From positions 1 through 64,000 of the forward strand of contig NZ_FUYC01000009.1 of assembly GCF_900167125.1 (NCBI RefSeq): 64,000 nt of DNA. The letters run 5' to 3'. The DNA is from Paucidesulfovibrio gracilis DSM 16080 (GTDB taxonomy: Bacteria; Desulfobacterota; Desulfovibrionia; Desulfovibrionales; Desulfovibrionaceae). Both the position numbers and the translations under genes were made by a program. A model generated the notes under the pieces. That model did not search any database. It saw nothing but the letters and a program-made list of their open reading frames with translations, and had not been told where the DNA came from. Of the stretch, positions 8,394 to 18,470 are shown in pieces. Each line of letters opens with the position of its first letter. The first letter of the stretch is position 1.

Positions 8394-10634
8394 TTAGCGC
8401 CGACGTCCGCCGCCGCGGTTGTCGCGACCTCCGCGATTGTCGCGGCCGCCGCGGTCATTTCGTCCACCACCTCGGCGATCACGACCGCCGCCGGGACGCT
8501 TGAAGTCCTCGATGTTGACTTCCTGTCCAGCCTGCTCCATGAGCCAGGCCTTGCGGGACAGGCGAATACGGCCGCCCGCTTCCAGTTCGATGACCTTGAC
8601 GGTCACTTCCTGGCCAAGCTGCACCACGTCGGAGACATTTTCCACACGTTCCACGTCGATCTGGGAAACGTGCAGCATGCCCTCCACACCGGGCAGGATT
8701 TCCACCAAGGCGCCCACTTCCAAGACCTTGCGCACCGTACCCACATAGTTGCGGCCCGGCACCGGGGTCTGGTCGTAGTATTGGACCATCTCGCGAGCCT
8801 TTTCCAGGGAAGCCTGGTTAGGGGCGAAGATCATCACCTTGCCGGAATCCTCGATGTCGATATCGGCCTGGGTCTCGGCGGTGATGGCTTTGATGTTCTT
8901 GCCGCCGGGTCCGATGACCGAGCGGATTTTCTCGGGATTGATGGTCAATTCGGCCATCTGCGGGGCGTAGGCGGAAAGCTCCTCACGGGGCTTCTCCAGG
9001 CATTCCTGCATGTGTTCCAGGATGTGCAGACGGGCTTCCCGGGCCTGCTTCAGAGCGCGGCGCAGCACGTCCGAAGGAATGCCGGTGATCTTGATGTCCA
9101 TCTGGATCGCGGTCACGCCTTCCGCGGTACCCGCGCATTTGAAGTCCATATCGCCCAGGGCGTCCTCGTCGCCGAGAATATCCGTGAGCACGTAATATTC
9201 ATCGTCTTCCTTGCACAGGCCCATGGCAATGCCGGCCACGGGAGCGTTGATGGGCACGCCGGCGTCCATCAGGGCCATGGTGGCACCGCAGACGGAAGCC
9301 ATGGAGGACGAACCGTTGGATTCCATGATTTCGGAAACCACACGCACTGTGAAGGGGAATTCATCACCCGGCAACACCGGGCTGATGGCCCGCTCGGCCA
9401 GGGCGCCGTGGCCGATTTCGCGACGGCTGGGACCGCGCAGCATGCGGGCCTCACCCACGCAATACGGCGGGAAGTTATAATGCAGCATGAAGTCTTTGTT
9501 GAGTTCGCCGGTCAGGGTCTCGATGCGCTGTTCGTCGCGGGAGGAACCCAGGGTGGCCACGCAGCAGGCGCTGGTTTCGCCGCGGCGGAACAAAGCCGAG
9601 CCGTGGGTCATAGGCAGCAGTCCGACTTCAATGGAGAGGGGGCGCACCGTGGTCAGGTCGCGACCGTCGATGCGTTTGCCTTCTTCCACAATGCGGCGGC
9701 GGACGATCTTCTTTTCAAGTTTGGACAGCACGTCGCCAATGGCCTTGACCTTTTCGGGCTGCTCGGCCCATTTTTCGGCACCGGCATCCTTGACCTTGGT
9801 CTTGACCGCGTCCTTGGCAGCCTTGCGGGCCATCTTTTCCGGCGTGGTCAACGCGGTCTTCAGTTCGTCGGAGACCAGCTCTTCCACGAAAGAGGAGACC
9901 TCTTCGTCTTCCTGCGGTTCGACCACTTCCTGCTTGGGCTTGCCCACTTTCTCCCGCAGAGCGTCCTGCAGGTCGAACAAGGGCTTGATTTGCTCGTGTC
10001 CCCATTCCAGGGCGTCGGCAATGATGGATTCGGAAAGGAAGTTGGCTCCGCCTTCAACCATGACCACGGCATCACGGGTGGCCGCGAAAATGAGGTTCAG
10101 GTCGTTATTTTCTTCCATACCCTGGTAGGTGGGATAGAGCACGAATTCCTTGTTCACATAGCCCACGCGCGCACCCACGACGGGGCCGAGGAAGGGCATG
10201 GGGGAAAGGTGCAGCGCTGCGGAGGCACCTGTCAGAGCAAGTACGTCCGGGTTGGTCTTCTTTCCGGCGGAAAGCACGGTGGCGATGACCTGGACTTCGT
10301 CGCGGAAGCCCTTTTGGAACAGTGGGCGGACCGGGCGGTCAATGAGACGGGAAACCAGCGTTTCCCGCTCGGACGGGCGTCCCACTTCACGGCGGAAGTA
10401 GTTGCCCGGCACGCGTCCGGCGGCGTAGAGCATTTCCTGATAGTTGCAGGTCAGGGGGAAGAATCCACGGTCTTCGGCCAGGGGCTGGTTCACGGCGGTG
10501 ACGAGCACCACGGTGTTGCCGGACTGGATGGTGACCGCGCCGCTGGCTTGGTTGGCCAGGCGCCCGGATTCCAAGGTGATTTCGATGTTGCCCACCTTGG
10601 CGGTCAGGCTGGTTTTGTCAAAAGGTTTGAGCAT
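8394..10634 (-). CDS. pnp: Polyribonucleotide nucleotidyltransferase (PNPase)
   Basis: The 746-residue protein starts MLKPFDKTSLTAKVGNIE. It has two RNase PH-like domains (N-terminal half and about 310-540), a KH domain with the GPGGKNIK loop near residue 565, and an S1 domain with GMLHVSQI near 660. It phosphorolytically degrades RNA 3' to 5'. It is somewhat longer than the E. coli enzyme because of a C-terminal tail of about 35 residues made almost only of Arg, Gly, Asp and Asn (RGG-type repeats). It is the last gene of the rimP-nusA-infB-rpsO operon and lies behind two large RNA hairpins, as in the enterobacterial rpsO-pnp arrangement where RNase III and PNPase control pnp mRNA. Confidence 0.97.
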   Translation of the reverse strand: MLKPFDKTSLTAKVGNIEITLESGRLANQASGAVTIQSGNTVVLVTAVNQPLAEDRGFFPLTCNYQEMLYAAGRVPGNYFRREVGRPSERETLVSRLIDRPVRPLFQKGFRDEVQVIATVLSAGKKTNPDVLALTGASAALHLSPMPFLGPVVGARVGYVNKEFVLYPTYQGMEENNDLNLIFAATRDAVVMVEGGANFLSESIIADALEWGHEQIKPLFDLQDALREKVGKPKQEVVEPQEDEEVSSFVEELVSDELKTALTTPEKMARKAAKDAVKTKVKDAGAEKWAEQPEKVKAIGDVLSKLEKKIVRRRIVEEGKRIDGRDLTTVRPLSIEVGLLPMTHGSALFRRGETSACCVATLGSSRDEQRIETLTGELNKDFMLHYNFPPYCVGEARMLRGPSRREIGHGALAERAISPVLPGDEFPFTVRVVSEIMESNGSSSMASVCGATMALMDAGVPINAPVAGIAMGLCKEDDEYYVLTDILGDEDALGDMDFKCAGTAEGVTAIQMDIKITGIPSDVLRRALKQAREARLHILEHMQECLEKPREELSAYAPQMAELTINPEKIRSVIGPGGKNIKAITAETQADIDIEDSGKVMIFAPNQASLEKAREMVQYYDQTPVPGRNYVGTVRKVLEVGALVEILPGVEGMLHVSQIDVERVENVSDVVQLGQEVTVKVIELEAGGRIRLSRKAWLMEQAGQEVNIEDFKRPGGGRDRRGGGRNDRGGRDNRGGRDNRGGGRRR

Positions 10635-10669
10635 ACGCTCCTCCTCGGGTTGGCATTGTGCCTTCTGGT

Positions 10670-10750
10670 CCGGGAGCGTTAGCCGGCTTGGGGAAGAACT
10701 CCTGCAAACAGGCAGGAACGCTTTCCGCAGCCAACTAAAGGCTCTCCCGG
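10670..10750 (-). promoter_or_regulatory. Long branched stem-loop in the pnp leader
   Basis: On the transcript the outer arms CCGGGAG (10670-10676) and CTCCCGG (10744-10750) pair. Next come GTTAGC (10678-10683) with GCCAAC (10730-10735, one G-U pair), and an inner TCCTGC/GCAGGA-type helix near 10699-10715. The structure ends about 35 bases before the pnp start. In Enterobacteria a comparable helix is cut by RNase III and used by PNPase for autoregulation; the same role here is inference. Confidence 0.6.
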
Positions 10751-10769
10751 ATCAGGTGCATGATGTGGT

Positions 10770-10800
10770 CGGGGGAGGAAACACGGTGTTTCCTCCCCCG
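10770..10800 (-). promoter_or_regulatory. Perfect hairpin between rpsO and pnp
   Basis: Arms 10770-10784 and 10786-10800 (CGGGGGAGGAAACAC and its complement) are fully complementary. No T run follows on either strand, so it is not a classical terminator. It sits 17 bases after the rpsO stop and probably protects the rpsO 3' end or is an RNase III site. Confidence 0.65.
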
Positions 10801-10816
10801 TTGTCGGCTTGCTCTT

Positions 10817-11086
10817 CTACTTGCGCAGACCCAGACGCTGGATCAGATCGCGGTAGCGCTGGATGTCCTTGTTGGCAAGGTACTTCAGCAGCTTGCGGCG
10901 CTGACCGACGAGCTTCAAGAGGCCCGTGCGGGAGTGGAAGTCCTTCTTGTGGACCTTGAAGTGATCGGTGAGGTAGTTGATCCGCTCGGTGAGCAGAGCA
11001 ACCTGCACCTCAGGAGAACCAGTGTCACCTTCGTGACGCTTGTACTCTTCAATGATTTTGTTTTTGTCTTGCGTATCCAGTACCAC
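10817..11086 (-). CDS. rpsO: 30S ribosomal protein S15
   Basis: 89 residues, the usual length. It begins [20 protein letters not shown] and contains the conserved [19 protein letters not shown] region that binds the 16S rRNA central domain, plus the ending [12 protein letters not shown]. The GGAGGTAATT ribosome site is visible just upstream on the minus strand. It lies between truB and pnp, the widely conserved order. Confidence 0.98.
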   Translation of the reverse strand: MVLDTQDKNKIIEEYKRHEGDTGSPEVQVALLTERINYLTDHFKVHKKDFHSRTGLLKLVGQRRKLLKYLANKDIQRYRDLIQRLGLRK

Positions 11087-11136
11087 AGCAATTACCTCCT
11101 GTTGTAGGGTGGGCGGCGTCGTTTTCCCGGGCTATC

Positions 11137-12069
11137 TCAGGCCCAGAGACCGCGAAGGATGGCCCATTTGAGTTGTCCGTTCTGAATTTTGGCTTCCACC
11201 AGAGCCAGGGGACCGCCCTCGTTGTCGAGCAGCAGCGCTTGATCCCCGGGGGATCCTCCCAGGAGTTGGTCCGGGGCGTCGGCCACGGGCAACCAGGTAC
11301 CGTTTTTGACCAGTTCCGCCATGGGCGGGGTCAGTCGGTGCCGGGGCCAATGTGGAAGCGCCTCGGCCATGGGAATGACCTTTTCCGGAAAATGTTCCGG
11401 ATCATTCAGAACGTCGTCCAGGCCATGGGCCTGGTGCAACCCGAAGGGGCGGCTCTCCTCCCGGAGAAGGGCCGTGAGCGTGGCTCCGCATCCAAGTCGT
11501 TTCCCCAAGCTGTGGACCAGGGATCGTACATAGGTGCCGGTAGAGCACCTGACGCGGAATTTCGCCACGGGGAGGGTGACGTCCAGCAATTCAGCCGCAT
11601 GAATGGTTACCGGTTTTGTTTTGACCGGAACCTCCTCGCCCGCACGTGCGAGCGAGTAAAGCGGCTTGCCGTTATGTTTAGCCGCCGAATAGGCGGGAAC
11701 ATCCTGTTCTGTCAAGTCCTGCCAGGCGTCGACTGCCTCGCGGACCTGGTCCGGGGTGACGTCCACATTCGTTTCCTGGATGATTTTTCCTTGGATGTCG
11801 AATGTATCGGTACAAATTCCCAGACGAAATTCACCGGAATAGGTTTTGGAATCCTCGCTCAAATAGGGGGCCAGTTTGGTACCCTGCCCAAGGAGAACCA
11901 GCAAAACGCCTTCGGCCAGTGGATCCAGTGTCCCGGCATGGCCGATTTTTCGTTGTCCGAGCTGACGCTTGATGTCCGTAAGGCAACCGGCTGAAGTCGG
12001 ACCCGAGGGTTTATGCAGCACAAGCACGCCGTCGCGTTGGCGTGGATCACGTTTTGGTTTCCTGCCCAT
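11137..12069 (-). CDS. truB: tRNA pseudouridine-55 synthase
   Basis: 310 residues. The N-terminal half has the TruB catalytic motif GHAGTLDPLAEGVLLV (~residue 38), where the Asp is the nucleophile. KPSGPTS near residue 20 and YSAAKHNGKPLY (~130) also fit. The C-terminus is a small PUA-like region. It makes pseudouridine 55 in the T-loop of tRNAs. It starts six bases after nrnA ends, so the two are co-transcribed. Confidence 0.96.
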   Translation of the reverse strand: MGRKPKRDPRQRDGVLVLHKPSGPTSAGCLTDIKRQLGQRKIGHAGTLDPLAEGVLLVLLGQGTKLAPYLSEDSKTYSGEFRLGICTDTFDIQGKIIQETNVDVTPDQVREAVDAWQDLTEQDVPAYSAAKHNGKPLYSLARAGEEVPVKTKPVTIHAAELLDVTLPVAKFRVRCSTGTYVRSLVHSLGKRLGCGATLTALLREESRPFGLHQAHGLDDVLNDPEHFPEKVIPMAEALPHWPRHRLTPPMAELVKNGTWLPVADAPDQLLGGSPGDQALLLDNEGGPLALVEAKIQNGQLKWAILRGLWA

Positions 12070-12074
12070 GATAC

Positions 12075-13049
12075 CTATTCCGCCAGCCCTTGCAAGACCT
12101 GATCGATGCTGTCCACAAGCGTTCGGGTCACGTGTTCAAGAGAGCCGCGCAGGTTTCCGCCGGCAGCGTTTTTATGGCCTCCGCCGCCGAGCAGGGCGGC
12201 AACCCCCTGAATGTCGTCGTCGCCGTTGGATCGCAGGCTGAATTTCCAGTACTCCGGTTCGTCCTCGCGCAGGATGGCGGAAACGCGCACACCGCGTAGC
12301 TGGCGGACGAAATTGACCAGGCCATCGCAGTCCTCGGTACTTGTGCCGGTGCGGCGTTGTGTTTCCAGGTCCGCAACCACGAGACCCATGCGGCCGTCAA
12401 GGTGCATTTCCAGGGTGGCGATGACGGCGGAGAGAAGTTTCAACCGTTGCGGAGTCCACTGGTTGATGATTTTGGGGTTGATTTCACCGGGCTTGACTCC
12501 GGCCCGATACAGGTCAGCGGCAAGCTCCAGGGTTTTGGGCTTGGTGCTGCCGTAGGTGAAGAATCCTGTATCCGTGGCCACGGCCAGGTAGACCGCTTCT
12601 CCCAGCGGGCCTGCAAGCTCCAGATCCAAAGCGTGGGCGATTTCTGCAATCATGGCTCCCACTGCGGGGTAGTCGATATCCACCCAATTCAACGTGCCGA
12701 ATTCCGGATTGCTGATGTGGTGGTCGATGTTCACCGTGCGTTCCGGGATCAAGGCAGCGTCCAGGGCTGTACCGACCCGGTTTTTTGCCCCGCAGTCCAC
12801 CACCAGCGACCATGCCGGAAGCGGGTTCGGCAGTTCCGTGGTAACGGGAGCCGGTAGCTGCACCCAGTCAAAGGCGCGAGGCAATCCCGAAGCGTTATAC
12901 AGGGTGAAACGCTTGCCCAGGGCTTGCAGAATCCAGCCCAGGGCCGCGGTGCTGCCGATGGCATCACCGTCAGGATTGACGTGGGCGGAGATCAGGAAGT
13001 CGTCCTGTTCCCGAAGCAGATCAGCTATCTTGTGGGCCGGAGTGGGCAT
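12075..13049 (-). CDS. nrnA: DHH-family oligoribonuclease / pAp phosphatase
   Basis: 324 residues from the ATG at 13049, which has GAGGA eight bases upstream and overlaps the end of rbfA. A longer in-frame start at 13100 lies inside rbfA. Motifs of the DHH family are visible: SAHVNPDGDAIGS (~residue 20), VNIDHHISN (~105, the DHH motif) and a C-terminal DHHA1 domain ending with GGGGHKNAAGG. It degrades nanoRNA and/or pAp in the cytoplasm. In many bacteria it sits in the nusA-infB operon, as here. Confidence 0.93.
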   Translation of the reverse strand: MPTPAHKIADLLREQDDFLISAHVNPDGDAIGSTAALGWILQALGKRFTLYNASGLPRAFDWVQLPAPVTTELPNPLPAWSLVVDCGAKNRVGTALDAALIPERTVNIDHHISNPEFGTLNWVDIDYPAVGAMIAEIAHALDLELAGPLGEAVYLAVATDTGFFTYGSTKPKTLELAADLYRAGVKPGEINPKIINQWTPQRLKLLSAVIATLEMHLDGRMGLVVADLETQRRTGTSTEDCDGLVNFVRQLRGVRVSAILREDEPEYWKFSLRSNGDDDIQGVAALLGGGGHKNAAGGNLRGSLEHVTRTLVDSIDQVLQGLAE

Positions 13050-13365
13050 AGACCATGTCCTCAAGAAAGGTATCACGCGCAAAGCGCAGTTCCGGAACAA
13101 ATTTGAGCTTCAGACGGCGACCCAGCTTGGAGCGCAGGAATCCGGCCGCGTGTTCGAGTGCGCTTTGCACCTCGGCTTCACGTTCCGAGTCGCCGCTCAT
13201 GGTGTAGAGCGCCTCGGCAATGCGCAGGTCGCGGTTCATGCGCACGCCGCTGATGGTGACCATGTCCAGACGCGGATCCTGCACGTCCTCTACAAGGAGG
13301 GTACCGATTTCGCGTTGGATTTGGTCGGCCAGCCGGATGGACCGGCGGGAAGAGGTAGTTTTCAT
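13021..13365 (-). CDS. rbfA: 30S ribosome-binding factor A
   Basis: 114 residues, family length. It has the KH-like fold signature with VQDPRLDMVTISGV near the start and LRSKLGRRLKLKFVPELRF near the end. It acts in late 16S rRNA maturation. It overlaps nrnA by 29 bases and follows the DUF503 gene by about 20 bases. Confidence 0.96.
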   Translation of the reverse strand: MKTTSSRRSIRLADQIQREIGTLLVEDVQDPRLDMVTISGVRMNRDLRIAEALYTMSGDSEREAEVQSALEHAAGFLRSKLGRRLKLKFVPELRFARDTFLEDMVYAHSGPQDS

Positions 13366-13386
13366 GATGGCCTCGGCTCCTTGGGA

Positions 13387-13677
13387 TTATTCCCCAGAAA
13401 ATACTTCCGTTTCGCAGCGGACCAATTCGGCGGGGGAAATGGCCTCCACCATGGCCAGGGTTTTGGCCAGGCGGCTTTCCACCTTTCGGGTCTCATTGGC
13501 CACCGTGACCACGGCCAGCACCAGGCGGCCGTGTACGTCCTGCGCCTCCACCTCGGAGACCGCCACGTTGAATTTGTTACGGATTTTTTGTTTCAGGCTC
13601 AGGGCCACTTTGCGTTTGCCTTTGAGGGAATTATTGCCGTGCAGCAGAAATTCCAGGCTGAGTACGCCGATAATCAT
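13387..13677 (-). CDS. DUF503 (YlxP-like) protein
   Basis: 96 residues from the ATG at 13677, preceded by GGAGG. The region upstream in frame up to 13794 has no ribosome site and is unlike the family. It begins MIIGVLSLEFLLHGNNSLKGKR, with a ferredoxin-like alpha/beta size and pattern. The family is regularly found between infB and rbfA. The role is unknown, probably linked to ribosome assembly. Confidence 0.88.
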   Translation of the reverse strand: MIIGVLSLEFLLHGNNSLKGKRKVALSLKQKIRNKFNVAVSEVEAQDVHGRLVLAVVTVANETRKVESRLAKTLAMVEAISPAELVRCETEVFSGE

Positions 13678-13821
13678 GGCCTGCCTCCAGCAGGGGAGCG
13701 GCGGGCCGACCCCCCTGAAAACGGCTTGGCCCGTCCGTGCCCGAAGGCCGCGAACGGGAGTGACGAAAGATTCCGGACCGGGCGGGAATCGCAATGATTC
13801 CCGCCCAATGCCTCCGGTTGG

Positions 13822-16764
13822 CTAGTCGATGGTACGGGCCACCTCGCGTTCCTCGAACGCCTCAATGATGTCCCCGACCTTGACGTCGTTGAACCGTTCC
13901 AGTCCCACGCCGCACTCAAAGTCCTTGGCCACTTCCTTGGCGTCGTCCTTGAAGCGTTTCAAGGAGGAGAGCGTTCCGGTGTAGACCACCACGCCGTCAC
14001 GCAGCAGGCGGACCTTGGCGTTACGGGTCAACTTGCCCTGGACCACCATGCAGCCGGCCACGGTTCCGACCTTGGGTACGCTGAAGGTGTCGCGCACTTC
14101 GGCCTGACCGAGATAGTCCTCAACGGTGTCGGGCGTGAGCATGCCGCTCATGGCGTCCTTCACTTCGTTGGTCAGCTTGTAGATGATGTCGTAGAAACGG
14201 ATTTCCACGTTTTCTTGATCGGCAACGTCCTTGATGCGTGCCTCGGGCCGGATGTTGAACCCGATGATGATGGCGTCAGAAGCCGAAGCCAGCAGAATGT
14301 CGGATTCCGTGATGGCACCGGTGCCGCCGTGGCGCACATGCACATGAATTTCGTCCGTGGACAGCTTGCCGAGCGCTTCGGTGACAGCTTCCAACGAGCC
14401 TTGCACGTCTGCCTTGACAATGAGGTTCAGATCCTGGGCCTCGTTTTCCGGGCGGGAAGCCAGGAAGGATTCCAGGGTGACCTTGGCCTTACCCGCAAGT
14501 TCTTTGTCGCGGTGCTTGCCCAATCGGATGGAGGCGATGCGCTTAGCCACCTTGTCGTCCGCCACGACAACGAATTCGTCGCCGGCTTCCGCAATGGTGT
14601 CAAAGCCTTGGATTTCCACCGGAGTGGAAGGACCGGCCTCCTGGATCTTCTGTCCCTGGTCCGTGAACATGGCGCGAATCTTTCCGTGAACCATGCCGCA
14701 GACAAAGGAGTCGCTCTGACGAATCGTGCCTTCGCTGATCAGCACGGTGCCGACGGGACCGCGTCCCTTGTCGAGCTTGGCCTCGACCACGTGGCCGCGA
14801 CCGGGCTTGTCCGGATTGGCCTGCAACTGGAGCACCTCGGCCTGCAGGAGCACCATTTCCAGCAGTTCGTCCAGTCCGGTATGCTGTTTGGCGGAGACGT
14901 TGGCGAAGATGGTTTCGCCGCCCCAGGCTTCCGGCACCAGACCGAGATCGGACAGTTCGCGCATGACGCGGTCCGGGTTGGAGCCTTCCTTATCAATTTT
15001 GTTCACGGCTACGACGATGGGTACCTGCGCGGCCTTGGCATGGCTTACGGCCTCGCGGGTCTGGTCCATAACGCCGTCGTCCGCGGCCACGACGAGAATG
15101 ACGATATCCGTGACCTGGGCACCGCGTTTGCGCATGGTGGTAAACGCTTCGTGGCCCGGGGTATCCAGGAACACGATCTCGCCGCGCCCGGTTTTGACGT
15201 GGTAGGCGCCGATGTGCTGCGTGATGCCTCCGGCCTCGCCGCCCGTGACGTTGGTCTTGCGGATGGCGTCCAGCAGGGAGGTCTTGCCGTGGTCCACGTG
15301 TCCCATGATGGTGACCACCGGGGCACGGGGCTTCAGGGAGTCCGGGGAATCCTCCTCGGGCGGCAGCAGGTATTCCTGTTCGTCAAAGGCCACGTTTTCC
15401 GCTTCGTATCCGAACTCGGCGGCCAGTACGCTGGCGGTGTCGAAGTCCAGGGATTGGTTGATGGTGGCCATAACTCCCAGTCCAAACAGCGTTTTGATCA
15501 GATCCTGGGCCTTGACGCCCATCTGCTTGGCCATGTCGGAAAGACGAACGGTGTCATCCACGCGCAGCTTGCGCTTGGCCGCCTTGAGCGGCTGGGTGTT
15601 CTTGGCGGCCGGCGCGGATTCTTCCTGCCGACGGCGTCCTTTTTTGCGTTTACCGCCGCGTCCACCGAAATTATCGTTGAATTTTTTGCCGCGCTGGTTG
15701 TCGTCGTAGCGGTTGAATTCCACTGTACGGCGATCTTTTTTCTTTTTCCGGCGCGCACCAGCGTCGCTCGTGGGCGGAACCGGCGCTCCATTTTCCTTGG
15801 TGGGCTGGGTAGCGGCGGGAACAGGCGGGAGATATTTGTCCCGGGCTTCGCGCAGGGCGGCCTGTCGGGCGACCTCTGCCGGATCCGGTCGGGAGATCAC
15901 GCGAACGGTAGGCGCTTCCTGTACGGAGCGCTTCTTTTTCTTTTTTTGCTGCTTGGCGGTTTTTTTGCCCTTGTCCTGGTCCTCGGCCTTGCTTTTTTTC
16001 TCCGCGCCGTCCTTGGAAGGGGCTTTCGCCTTTTTTTCCTCGGCTGCGGGGGACTCGGCATCGGCTTCTTTTTCAGGCTGGTCCGCTACGGCCTGTTCCT
16101 GCTCTTGCGGTTCTTCGACCGGAGAAGCGGCCTGCTTGCCGTCCTCGGTCGTGTCCGGGGCAGCAGCCTTGTCCTTGGCCTCAGGCTCGGCCTGGGGGGT
16201 GGCCGATGCGGGGGCTTCGGGAGCAGCGGTTTCCTCCTCCAGTTCCGGTTCGGGAGTGGAGGCTTCCTGTTCGGCGATTTCGTCTTCAGGACGGGAGATA
16301 ATGCGCGCAACCGGGGCGTCGGTCTTGGCGCCTTTGCGCTTGGAAGTTTTTTTGGCGGTGGTGCGGGACGCAGGCTTGCTCGGCTCCTCGGCGGGTGCGG
16401 CGGCAGTGTCCTCGGCAGCCGTGTCCTCCCGCTGGGGGGGGGCGGCGGGCGCGACCGCTTCAGCTTCACCGTCGGTGCCTTCCACCGTTTCGGCATTGAT
16501 GGGTTCTTCCTGGGCCTCCTGCTTTTTGCCACGACCACGGCGCCGTCTGCGCACGATAACGCCCGGCTGCACCTCGCGGCGGACTACTTCGCCGGTGGCT
16601 GACTTTTGGGCAAAGGCGTCCCGAAGCTTATCAACATCTTCCTGTTCCACCGAGCTCATGTGGCTTTTGACCTGCACACCGAGTTCTCGAAGGCGTTGGA
16701 GGATTTCCTTGTTGCTGACGTCCAGTTCGGTCGCCAGATCATGAACTTTGTAGGTTTCCGCCAT
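13822..16764 (-). CDS. infB: Translation initiation factor IF-2
   Basis: 980 residues. It has an N-terminal IF2-N domain ([20 protein letters not shown]), then ~350 residues of Ala/Glu/Lys-rich low-complexity linker, a second IF2-N motif (~400-450), the GTPase domain with G1 GHVDHGKTS (~485) and NKID (~590), and the C-terminal initiator-tRNA domains. It positions fMet-tRNA on the 30S subunit. The start codon overlaps the ylxR stop (TAATG). The long acidic/basic linker gives a very long open frame on the opposite strand, which is an artefact. Confidence 0.98.
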   Translation of the reverse strand: MAETYKVHDLATELDVSNKEILQRLRELGVQVKSHMSSVEQEDVDKLRDAFAQKSATGEVVRREVQPGVIVRRRRRGRGKKQEAQEEPINAETVEGTDGEAEAVAPAAPPQREDTAAEDTAAAPAEEPSKPASRTTAKKTSKRKGAKTDAPVARIISRPEDEIAEQEASTPEPELEEETAAPEAPASATPQAEPEAKDKAAAPDTTEDGKQAASPVEEPQEQEQAVADQPEKEADAESPAAEEKKAKAPSKDGAEKKSKAEDQDKGKKTAKQQKKKKKRSVQEAPTVRVISRPDPAEVARQAALREARDKYLPPVPAATQPTKENGAPVPPTSDAGARRKKKKDRRTVEFNRYDDNQRGKKFNDNFGGRGGKRKKGRRRQEESAPAAKNTQPLKAAKRKLRVDDTVRLSDMAKQMGVKAQDLIKTLFGLGVMATINQSLDFDTASVLAAEFGYEAENVAFDEQEYLLPPEEDSPDSLKPRAPVVTIMGHVDHGKTSLLDAIRKTNVTGGEAGGITQHIGAYHVKTGRGEIVFLDTPGHEAFTTMRKRGAQVTDIVILVVAADDGVMDQTREAVSHAKAAQVPIVVAVNKIDKEGSNPDRVMRELSDLGLVPEAWGGETIFANVSAKQHTGLDELLEMVLLQAEVLQLQANPDKPGRGHVVEAKLDKGRGPVGTVLISEGTIRQSDSFVCGMVHGKIRAMFTDQGQKIQEAGPSTPVEIQGFDTIAEAGDEFVVVADDKVAKRIASIRLGKHRDKELAGKAKVTLESFLASRPENEAQDLNLIVKADVQGSLEAVTEALGKLSTDEIHVHVRHGGTGAITESDILLASASDAIIIGFNIRPEARIKDVADQENVEIRFYDIIYKLTNEVKDAMSGMLTPDTVEDYLGQAEVRDTFSVPKVGTVAGCMVVQGKLTRNAKVRLLRDGVVVYTGTLSSLKRFKDDAKEVAKDFECGVGLERFNDVKVGDIIEAFEEREVARTID

Positions 16765-16994
16765 TACTTTCCCCCCTTGGGATGCTTCCGCAGACCGAAT
16801 TTTTCAAATCGTTCCCTGCACTTTGCTTGTGTGCAGACGTAAATACCTCGCCCGGGCCGTATCTGGCCGGGATCGTGCTCCAACCGCCCCTGCTCGACGC
16901 GCACGTGGCGCGCCAAGTCATATTTGGGCAGTTTTCGGCGGCAGATCACGCAGGTGCGCATCGGCACGTGCGGCTGCTTTCCGGTGTTCGGCAC
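16764..16994 (-). CDS. YlxR/RnpM family nucleic-acid binding protein (DUF448)
   Basis: 76 residues with the family signature [16 protein letters not shown], then [16 protein letters not shown]. The conserved cysteines and basic residues match DUF448 (YlxR), which has been described as an RNase P modulator in Bacillus. It lies between nusA and infB as in most bacteria and overlaps the infB start. Confidence 0.92.
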   Translation of the reverse strand: MPNTGKQPHVPMRTCVICRRKLPKYDLARHVRVEQGRLEHDPGQIRPGRGIYVCTQAKCRERFEKFGLRKHPKGGK

Positions 16995-17008
16995 CGGTTT
17001 CCTTCCTT

Positions 17009-18427
17009 TTATTCGTTGTCCCCGGATGTCGGCTCGCCTTCTTCGGCGTCCTGGTCCACGTCTTCGTTCTCCGCGTTCAGGGGAGCTTCTTCATTCGCGG
17101 GTTCGTCTTCCCGGGGCGTATCGTTTTCTTCCGTCTCTTCCGTGGCGGGCGTATCTTCGTCCGCCTCGTCTTCGGCATCTTGGTTCTGGTATGCAGCGGC
17201 ATTGAAGCCGAGCATGTTCATGGCCGTGCGCAGGTCCGCGATGCGCGATTCCGTCATGCCGTTGACTTCGAGAAGTTCCTCGTCGGTGGCAAGGACCAGC
17301 CCTTCGGTGGTCTCAATGCCCGCGCTCAGGAACGCGTCCACGCTCACCTCGGCTACGCTGGCCAACTGCTCCAGTCCCTTGCGGGCGGCGTTGAGTTCGC
17401 CGTAGCGACTTTCGGTGAAGATGTCTATTTTCCAGCCAAGCAGGCGCGAGGCCAACTTGACGTTTTGCCCTTTGCGTCCGATGGCCAGGGTGAGCTGATC
17501 ATCGGGGACCACCACTTCCAGGACTTCTTCTTCCTCGTCCACAGTGATGCGGGTGATCTGCGCCGGAGACAGCGCATTGCGAGCGTACATGACGATGTCC
17601 GGACTCCAGACAACGATGTCGATGCGCTCACCGCGAAGCTCCTGAACGACGTTCTGGATGCGGGAACCGCGAATACCCACGCAGGCACCCACGGGGTCTA
17701 CATCGCGGTCGCGGGAGTTCACGGCCACCTTGGCGCGCAAGCCCGGGTCGCGGGCAACACCCATGATTTTGACGGTGCTGTCGGCCACTTCCGGCACTTC
17801 ACGCCGGAACAGGGCGGCCATATAGTCCGGGTGCGAGCGGGAGATGGAAACCTGCGGTCCGCGGGATTCCTTCTGCACGTCGATGATGTAGCCCTGGACA
17901 CGGTCACCGCGTTTGTAGCGTTCGCGGGGAATCTGTTCATCCTTGGGCAGCAACGCTTCGGTCCGGCCCAGGTTGATGATCCAGCCGGTGCGGTCGCGGC
18001 GTTGGATGATGCCGCCCACGATTTCGCCCACGCGATCTTTGTATTCTTCGTAAATGATTTCCTGTTCAGCGTCGCGCATGCGCTGGATGATCACCTGCTT
18101 GGCGGATTGGGCCGCGATGCGTCCCAGATCCTCGACCTTGAGCTTGAAGCCCATTTCGTCGTCCAGGCGGACGCCGGGGTCGTGCTGCTGCGCTTCTTCC
18201 AGGGGAATTTCAGAAATTTCGTCATGCACCTCGTCGACGACCACCTTGAACTGGTAGACTTCGATCTCGCCGAGGTCTTCGTTGAAGGTGACCTCGATAT
18301 CCATTGCGTCGCCGTATTTGCGGGCCACGGCGGAACGCACGGCCTCCTCAAGAGTGTCTACCAGCAGGTCACGGTCGATGCCGCGATCTTTACTGATCTG
18401 ATCGATAGCTTTTTTTAATTCCGACAT
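17009..18427 (-). CDS. nusA: Transcription termination/antitermination factor NusA
   Basis: 472 residues from the ATG at 18427, placed behind GGGGGAGG. The frame is open further upstream to 18568 but overlaps rimP. It has a NusA N-terminal domain (MSELKKAIDQISKDRGID), an S1 domain (GDRVQGYIIDVQKES, ~140-200), and two KH domains containing DPVGACVGIRGSRIQNVV (~240) and GRKGQNVKLASRLLGW (~320). It ends with a helix-hairpin-helix piece and a long acidic tail. It binds RNA polymerase and rut/nut RNA. Confidence 0.97.
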   Translation of the reverse strand: MSELKKAIDQISKDRGIDRDLLVDTLEEAVRSAVARKYGDAMDIEVTFNEDLGEIEVYQFKVVVDEVHDEISEIPLEEAQQHDPGVRLDDEMGFKLKVEDLGRIAAQSAKQVIIQRMRDAEQEIIYEEYKDRVGEIVGGIIQRRDRTGWIINLGRTEALLPKDEQIPRERYKRGDRVQGYIIDVQKESRGPQVSISRSHPDYMAALFRREVPEVADSTVKIMGVARDPGLRAKVAVNSRDRDVDPVGACVGIRGSRIQNVVQELRGERIDIVVWSPDIVMYARNALSPAQITRITVDEEEEVLEVVVPDDQLTLAIGRKGQNVKLASRLLGWKIDIFTESRYGELNAARKGLEQLASVAEVSVDAFLSAGIETTEGLVLATDEELLEVNGMTESRIADLRTAMNMLGFNAAAYQNQDAEDEADEDTPATEETEENDTPREDEPANEEAPLNAENEDVDQDAEEGEPTSGDNE

Positions 18428-18470
18428 GGTGCGACCTCCCCCCTCGGAGCACGTCCGAAGGGCTGGGAAT

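Noticed and set aside
8322-10682. Open frame of 786 codons on the plus strand opposite pnp
   Set aside because: Antisense shadow of pnp caused by high GC at third positions; His/Gly/Asp-rich composition, no domain, no ribosome site.
14215-16602. Open frame of 795 codons on the plus strand opposite infB
   Set aside because: Shadow of IF-2, with repetitive Leu/Phe/Gly sequence from the Glu/Ala-rich linker; no support as a protein.
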